Positions 22,284-25,852 of a DNA stretch of 25,852 nucleotides are shown here, piece by piece (position 1 is the first letter of the stretch; each line of letters begins with the position of its first letter). Under the pieces are notes generated by a model that searched no databases, was not told the origin of the DNA, and saw only the letters and a program-made list of their open reading frames with translations. The stretch covers positions 1-25,852 of the IMG/VR virus record IMGVR_UViG_3300011114_000942; one strand, 5' to 3'. Source of the DNA: a virus. The position numbers were made by a program, and so were the translations under genes.

Positions 22284-22869
22284 ATCTTGGTCCGTTATAC
22301 CAAGTTACCAAGCTCTTGCGTAGACCTTTAGTTACAGGCAAGACCCGGTGCTTAAGGTAGGAAGGAAATATTAATAACGACCCACGCGGTAAGAACGGCT
22401 CTACATTAAATGGGGGGCGGGCGCAACCTTCCATTTCGAAAAGACCGCCTTCATAGTCATCTGGACTACTCAATTGTACTACGGCAGACAACTTACGGTC
22501 TAATACTGCGTTATCGAATAAACAGTCTTGATGCCAATCATAAAACTGAGGTGATGGGCCATCTCCATTATATTCCGTATACTGTAAAGAATTAAACCCA
22601 AAGCTTATATCAAAGCTAAACATCGAGCTATTAACTGCATTTACATAGTCATTAAGAATCGTATTAATTTCTCTATGTGCATAAATATCAATCCAGCGAA
22701 TAGTACTATTGCGTATTTCTTGAATAAGAGCGGAGCTCGACTCTCCAGTAGCAGCATCAACTGAACCTACTACCCCGCCTTGCTCGGGGTACAACTTTGC
22801 TGCATTAATAATATGGTCGCAGAATTGATCGTTAAACGCGCTTGTAAAAACTTGATATTGATTATGCAT
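22276..22869 (-). CDS. 2OG-Fe(II) oxygenase, prolyl 4-hydroxylase-like
   Basis: This 197-residue cytoplasmic protein has the complete 2-oxoglutarate/iron dioxygenase signature: H113-Q-D115 (in YDWHQD), distal H174 (YLKHRVLPV) and R184 for the 2OG carboxylate (GLRKSLVTWYNG). The strand LSAVVQLSSPDDYEGGLFEM (127-146) and PRGSLLIFPS before the distal His are typical of the P4H/PiuC-type group. All metal and cosubstrate ligands are present, so it should be active. It is the last gene of the fibre operon, 30 bases after another oxygenase, and its 3' end overlaps the plus-strand fusion gene by 8 bases. The substrate could be the collagen-like fibres encoded just upstream; free amino acids, DNA bases or host proteins are alternatives. 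Confidence 0.85.
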   Translation of the reverse strand: MHNQYQVFTSAFNDQFCDHIINAAKLYPEQGGVVGSVDAATGESSSALIQEIRNSTIRWIDIYAHREINTILNDYVNAVNSSMFSFDISFGFNSLQYTEYNGDGPSPQFYDWHQDCLFDNAVLDRKLSAVVQLSSPDDYEGGLFEMEGCARPPFNVEPFLPRGSLLIFPSYLKHRVLPVTKGLRKSLVTWYNGPRFR

Positions 22870-22899
22870 TATGGTAATTTATTATATATTATAAAAAAA

Positions 22900-23508
22900 T
22901 CAATACTCAGTGTTAAAAAAGAATGTTTGAAAAAGTCTTCCGTTTTCTTTTGTGTCGCCGAAATAATCTAAAGACGCATGAAAATAATCCCCGCGGTACA
23001 TTACTAAACGGTTAAATTTATTACCAATTTGATCATGTAATTCCCATTTAGTATAATCTTGATACTCGTACCCGGCAATACTTTTATCCAGAAGTGCTTG
23101 ATCTATAAGGTTATCAGCAGTTCTGGGTGCTTTTATCCATCCAGTTTTTTTATGTCTAAATAGCCCGGTACCTCCGGTGACTGGTGCATCTGGAGTAAGA
23201 TAAAGCACTCCTGCCCACGAGGTATTACTGTCATTATGTATCCAAGTACGATCTTTAGCATACGTTAACTGATACGAACCGGTGTAGTTATGATCTGCAT
23301 CTTTATCTCCCCCAAACCAGGTAATTTTACCTGCATGAGGACTTACAATATCTTGTATAGTATTAAGAATGCTTTCATCCGTAAAAGATTTTGTTCTACT
23401 ACCAGGGTAATTACCAGCTACACTAAAATCTTGAGCAAGGGCAAACGCTCTTACTTCTAATGGGTTTGTATAGAAATTTTCTTGGATAATTAAACTAGTA
23501 TGATACAC
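22900..23508 (-). CDS. 2OG-Fe(II) oxygenase-like protein (DUF6445-like)
   Basis: This 202-residue protein has a second dioxygenase layout: H91-N-D93 (TWIHNDSN), distal H177 (GDYFHASLDYFG) and R191 (GRLFQTFFFN). Between them are the strand AGVLYLTPDAPVTGGTGLFR and the 'YRGDYFHAS' turn, as in DUF6445-type oxygenases. It is only distantly related to the next gene, so this is not a simple duplication. The first standard start is GTG (23506-23508). An in-frame stop lies at 23518-23520 with no other start between. It follows the collagen-like fibre gene after a 50-base gap with no terminator. Fibre modification is suggested by position; the substrate is unproven. Confidence 0.75.
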   Translation of the reverse strand: MYHTSLIIQENFYTNPLEVRAFALAQDFSVAGNYPGSRTKSFTDESILNTIQDIVSPHAGKITWFGGDKDADHNYTGSYQLTYAKDRTWIHNDSNTSWAGVLYLTPDAPVTGGTGLFRHKKTGWIKAPRTADNLIDQALLDKSIAGYEYQDYTKWELHDQIGNKFNRLVMYRGDYFHASLDYFGDTKENGRLFQTFFFNTEY

Positions 23509-23558
23509 AACAAATAATTATATATCTGTTAAAAATTATCAACTGTTACTAGTTTATC

Positions 23559-24980
23559 TTATAAAGAACTTAACTGAGTAACTACTGTATCTAGCTCTTT
23601 TATAGAAGCCAGCACTAGAGGTATCATTTGAATATAATTAAATTTATAATACTCTTCCCCGCCCGAAATTACTGCTTCTTTTTCTCCTATAGCATATGGC
23701 CATGCTGCAGAAAGACCTTGAACTAAGAAGCCAATATCAGCTTTACCAGCTCGGTCTCTCATATAAGGTATAGTTGCAGCTGTTAATGTTTCTTTCCAAG
23801 TAAAATTATATACATCTACAGATCTTAACACATTTAAGCTGTCATTAATAATTGACAGATCTTCTTTCAAGCGAAGATCAGAGAAAAATGTACTACAGTA
23901 TGGCCCGGTCGGGCCAGTATTGCCAGTAGGACCGGTTGGGCCCTGGTTACCGGTTGGGCCGGGCCCGCCAGTTGGGCCGGTATTGCCACGCGGGCCTTGA
24001 GGGCCCGTGCCACCAGGCCCGCCAGCTGGGCCTTGAGGGCCTCGAGGGCCTGTTGGCCCAGTGGGTCCTATAAAACCTGTAGGGCCAGCTGGGCCGGACC
24101 CACCAGTATCTCCTTGAAACCCGGTTGGGCCAACAGCGCCTTGTGGTCCTTGGCCGCCTTGAGGGCCTTGATTGCCGGTAGGGCCGGTTAGCCCTTGAGG
24201 GCCTGGAGCGCTGTTAGGTCCGGTATTGCCTTGTGGGCCTCTTGGGCCGATAGGGGAAGGACCAATAAATCCAGTTAGACCTTGCGGTCCCGTACCACCT
24301 TGGGGGCCTTGATTGCCGACTAGACCTGTAAAACCTTGTGGGCCGGTTGGGCCCGCGGCGCCTTGTGGGCCTTGCGGTCCTTGATTACCTGCTATAGACG
24401 CACCAATGGGACCGGTTGGACCTTGTGGTCCTGGACCAGCTTGAACCCCACCTGGTCCTGAATATCCTGAAATGCCTAAATAACCGGAAAAACCTGATAT
24501 GCCGGAAAAACCTGATATGCCGGAAAAACCAGAAACACCAGAGTAACCTGATATACCTGAGTACCCTGATAAACCACCATAACCTGAAAAGCCTGATATA
24601 CCACTAAAGCCTGATATGCCGGAGTAACCAGAAATACTAGAAAACCCTGATATGCTAGAATACCCTGAAATGCCTGATATACCAGAATACCCTGAAATGC
24701 CTGAATAGCCTGAATAGCCTGATACGCCTGAGTAACCAGATGCACCGCTAATACCTGAAAAACCTGAGATGCCAGAAAATCCTGATATGCCTGAGTAACC
24801 TGATATACCCGAATAACCTGATATACCCGAGTAGCCTGATATACCCGAATACCCAGAAGTATTACCTGAGTAGCCAGAAGTATTACCTGAATATCCTGAT
24901 GCTCCTGAAAAACCAGATTGACCAGAATAACCTGATATACCAGACTGGCCTATTGCTATTGTTATAGAAGTGTTACTCAT
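23559..24980 (-). CDS. Collagen-like tail fibre with C-terminal S74 chaperone domain
   Basis: This 473-residue fibre has three parts. Residues 11-176 are Gly-X-Ser triplets with X mostly Tyr, Phe or Ile ([11 protein letters not shown] pattern). Residues 182-360 are Gly-Pro-Gln/Gly-Pro-Thr collagen-like triplets with a few breaks. Residues 361-473 are an intramolecular chaperone/peptidase S74 domain: [16 protein letters not shown] holds the S367-D-x-R-x-K372 site of self-cleaving chaperones, with [15 protein letters not shown] and the final [20 protein letters not shown]. Such domains trimerise the fibre and then cut themselves off before the serine. Probable host-binding or decoration fibre. 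The start is 6 bases after the stop of the related upstream fibre. Confidence 0.88.
   Translation of the reverse strand: MSNTSITIAIGQSGISGYSGQSGFSGASGYSGNTSGYSGNTSGYSGISGYSGISGYSGISGYSGISGFSGISGFSGISGASGYSGVSGYSGYSGISGYSGISGISGYSSISGFSSISGYSGISGFSGISGFSGYGGLSGYSGISGYSGVSGFSGISGFSGISGFSGYLGISGYSGPGGVQAGPGPQGPTGPIGASIAGNQGPQGPQGAAGPTGPQGFTGLVGNQGPQGGTGPQGLTGFIGPSPIGPRGPQGNTGPNSAPGPQGLTGPTGNQGPQGGQGPQGAVGPTGFQGDTGGSGPAGPTGFIGPTGPTGPRGPQGPAGGPGGTGPQGPRGNTGPTGGPGPTGNQGPTGPTGNTGPTGPYCSTFFSDLRLKEDLSIINDSLNVLRSVDVYNFTWKETLTAATIPYMRDRAGKADIGFLVQGLSAAWPYAIGEKEAVISGGEEYYKFNYIQMIPLVLASIKELDTVVTQLSSL
24293..24406 (-). repeat. 114-base repeat shared by the two fibre genes, copy 1
   Basis: It matches 25676-25789 (offset 1383) with three mismatches by eye, all synonymous in the Gly-X-Y frame, and encodes the same peptide of nearly 40 residues, including [20 protein letters not shown]. 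It lies in the collagen-like part of the fibre. Confidence 0.88.
24453..24950 (-). repeat. Gly-X-Ser triplet tract (SGYSGI hexapeptide repeat)
   Basis: This DNA encodes residues 11-176 of the fibre, mainly a repeated 18-base unit for S-G-(Y/F)-S-G-(I/V). Glycine recurs every third residue as in collagen, but the X position is aromatic or aliphatic and proline is absent until the border with the Gly-Pro-X part. NTS interruptions occur near residues 33-42. Confidence 0.85.
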
Positions 24981-24986
24981 TATATT

Positions 24987-25852
24987 TTAACGATTAAGTA
25001 TTTTTGCGCTCAATTGGGTTACTTGGTTGCTAAGCTGTTTAGTTGCCGCGGTAATTAATGGTATTAAATTTAAATAACTAACCCCTAGTTGATTAGTAAT
25101 GTTTAACTCTTCTATTTGTCGTGGGTTAATTGTGACCGGGTTTGGAATAGTAGTAAAAATAGTATTCCAGGCATTATCTACTTCCTGAGCAATGACCCCG
25201 ACATCATCATAGCCGTTTAAAGCAATTTGACGACCATGCGTTCCGGATTCAGCAGAAACTGCTGGATTCCAGGTAAAATTATACCCTGTTAAACTATTAA
25301 CAAGCGTAGAACTTTCATATAAAGAAGTTAATACAACATTAGATTTTAAATTTGCATCAGACCAAACGCTACCGCCAACAAATCCAGTAAAGCCTGCTGG
25401 ACCTTGAGGGCCGGTATTACCAGTTGGGCCTTGATTGCCGGTTGGGCCGGGTGCACCAGCTGGACCTTGAGGGCCTGGGCCGGGTGTATTGCCGGTTGGA
25501 CCGGGCCCGCCGGTACCGCCTTGTGGTCCAGTACCGCCCGTTGGACCTTGTGGGCCTTGAGGGCCAGGTGCAGTTTGTGCTGGGCCTGTATTACCTTTTG
25601 CGCCTTGAGGGCCGGTTGGGCCTTGATTACCTGCAATAGATGGACCAATATTACCGGTAGGGCCTTGTGGTCCAGTACCACCTTGAGGGCCTTGATTGCC
25701 GACTAGACCTGTAAAACCTTGTGGGCCGGTTGGGCCCGCGGCACCTTGTGGGCCTTGCGGGCCTTGATTACCTGCTATAGACGCACCAACAGGTCCAGTA
25801 AAGCCTTGTGGTCCTTGACCGCCTTGTGGGCCAGCATTGCCGGTAAAGCCGG
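24987..25852 (-). CDS. Second collagen-like tail fibre with S74-like chaperone domain (5' end outside window)
   Basis: About 288 codons of this gene are present; the N-terminus is beyond the right edge. The visible part starts in Gly-Pro-Gln/Gly-Pro-Thr triplets and continues so until the segment [11 protein letters not shown]. Then comes an S74-like domain: SDANLK (25344-25361) keeps Ser and Lys of the SDxRxK site but has Asn instead of Arg. It is followed by [23 protein letters not shown] and a final [20 protein letters not shown], then LNR and a TAA stop. It is a paralogue of the downstream fibre and shares a 114-base nearly identical segment with it. Self-cleavage is likely but the Arg change leaves doubt. 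Confidence 0.85.
   Translation of the reverse strand, partial: GFTGNAGPQGGQGPQGFTGPVGASIAGNQGPQGPQGAAGPTGPQGFTGLVGNQGPQGGTGPQGPTGNIGPSIAGNQGPTGPQGAKGNTGPAQTAPGPQGPQGPTGGTGPQGGTGGPGPTGNTPGPGPQGPAGAPGPTGNQGPTGNTGPQGPAGFTGFVGGSVWSDANLKSNVVLTSLYESSTLVNSLTGYNFTWNPAVSAESGTHGRQIALNGYDDVGVIAQEVDNAWNTIFTTIPNPVTINPRQIEELNITNQLGVSYLNLIPLITAATKQLSNQVTQLSAKILNR
25676..25789 (-). repeat. 114-base repeat shared by the two fibre genes, copy 2
   Basis: This is the partner of the segment at 24293-24406, in the same direct orientation, in the collagen-like part of the upstream fibre. The rest of the collagen regions of the two genes are alike in composition but not in base order, so this block stands out as a recent copy or conversion tract. 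Confidence 0.88.

Noticed and set aside
24476-24745. Minus-strand frame rich in AYQAFQ repeats within the fibre gene
   Set aside because: It is a frame-shifted reading of the SGYSGI repeat.
25404-25706. Trp/Arg/Ala-rich plus-strand frames opposite the collagen-like repeats
   Set aside because: They are the reverse complement of Gly-Pro-X codons. The same pattern appears opposite the other fibre, and both coding strands end in S74 domains.

Overview
The window is the tail, baseplate and fibre region of a large contractile-tailed (T4-like) bacteriophage. The evidence is a tail sheath gene followed by a tail tube gene, several more tube-fold proteins, gp26/gp51-type baseplate chaperones, a tape-measure candidate, gp48-, gp53- and gp5/VgrG-like baseplate proteins, and collagen-like fibres ending in S74 chaperone domains. 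The sequence is AT-rich and I see no tRNA, rRNA, insertion sequence, integrase or CRISPR array. None of the roughly twenty starts I inspected has a convincing Shine-Dalgarno motif. That fits a host with SD-independent initiation, such as Bacteroidota, but the host cannot be fixed from this window. The gene types are those common in marine T4-like phages.

Layout. (1) Bases 1-19841 are all minus-strand and read right to left. They run: Pol-beta-type nucleotidyltransferase, Ala/Pro-rich protein, tube-like protein, sheath, major tube, an intrinsic terminator, three further tube-fold proteins, two gp26/gp51-like chaperones, tape-measure candidate, gp48-like, gp53-like, a hub candidate, an unknown protein, the OB-fold/beta-helix spike, and two tandem GT60-type glycosyltransferases (the last cut by the window edge). 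(2) Bases 19933-22283 are a plus-strand cassette of three genes. It ends in a 570-residue fusion of a ligase-like adenylylation domain (KxDG) with an NMNAT/cytidylyltransferase-like domain. (3) Bases 22276-25852 are minus-strand again: two tandem collagen-like fibre genes (the first cut by the window edge), then two different 2OG-Fe(II) oxygenases.

How the genes may work together. The tail genes build a contractile machine in the usual order: sheath and tube, then chaperones and ruler, then baseplate and spike. The most striking feature is the company kept by the fibres. Two 2OG-Fe(II) oxygenases lie directly downstream of two Gly-X-Y fibre genes. Two GT60-type transferases lie at the far end of the tail operon; that family includes enzymes that add GlcNAc to hydroxyproline (Dictyostelium Skp1) or threonine (trypanosome mucins). 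This suggests a phage-encoded hydroxylation and glycosylation system acting on its own collagen-like fibres. This is inference, but it can be tested.
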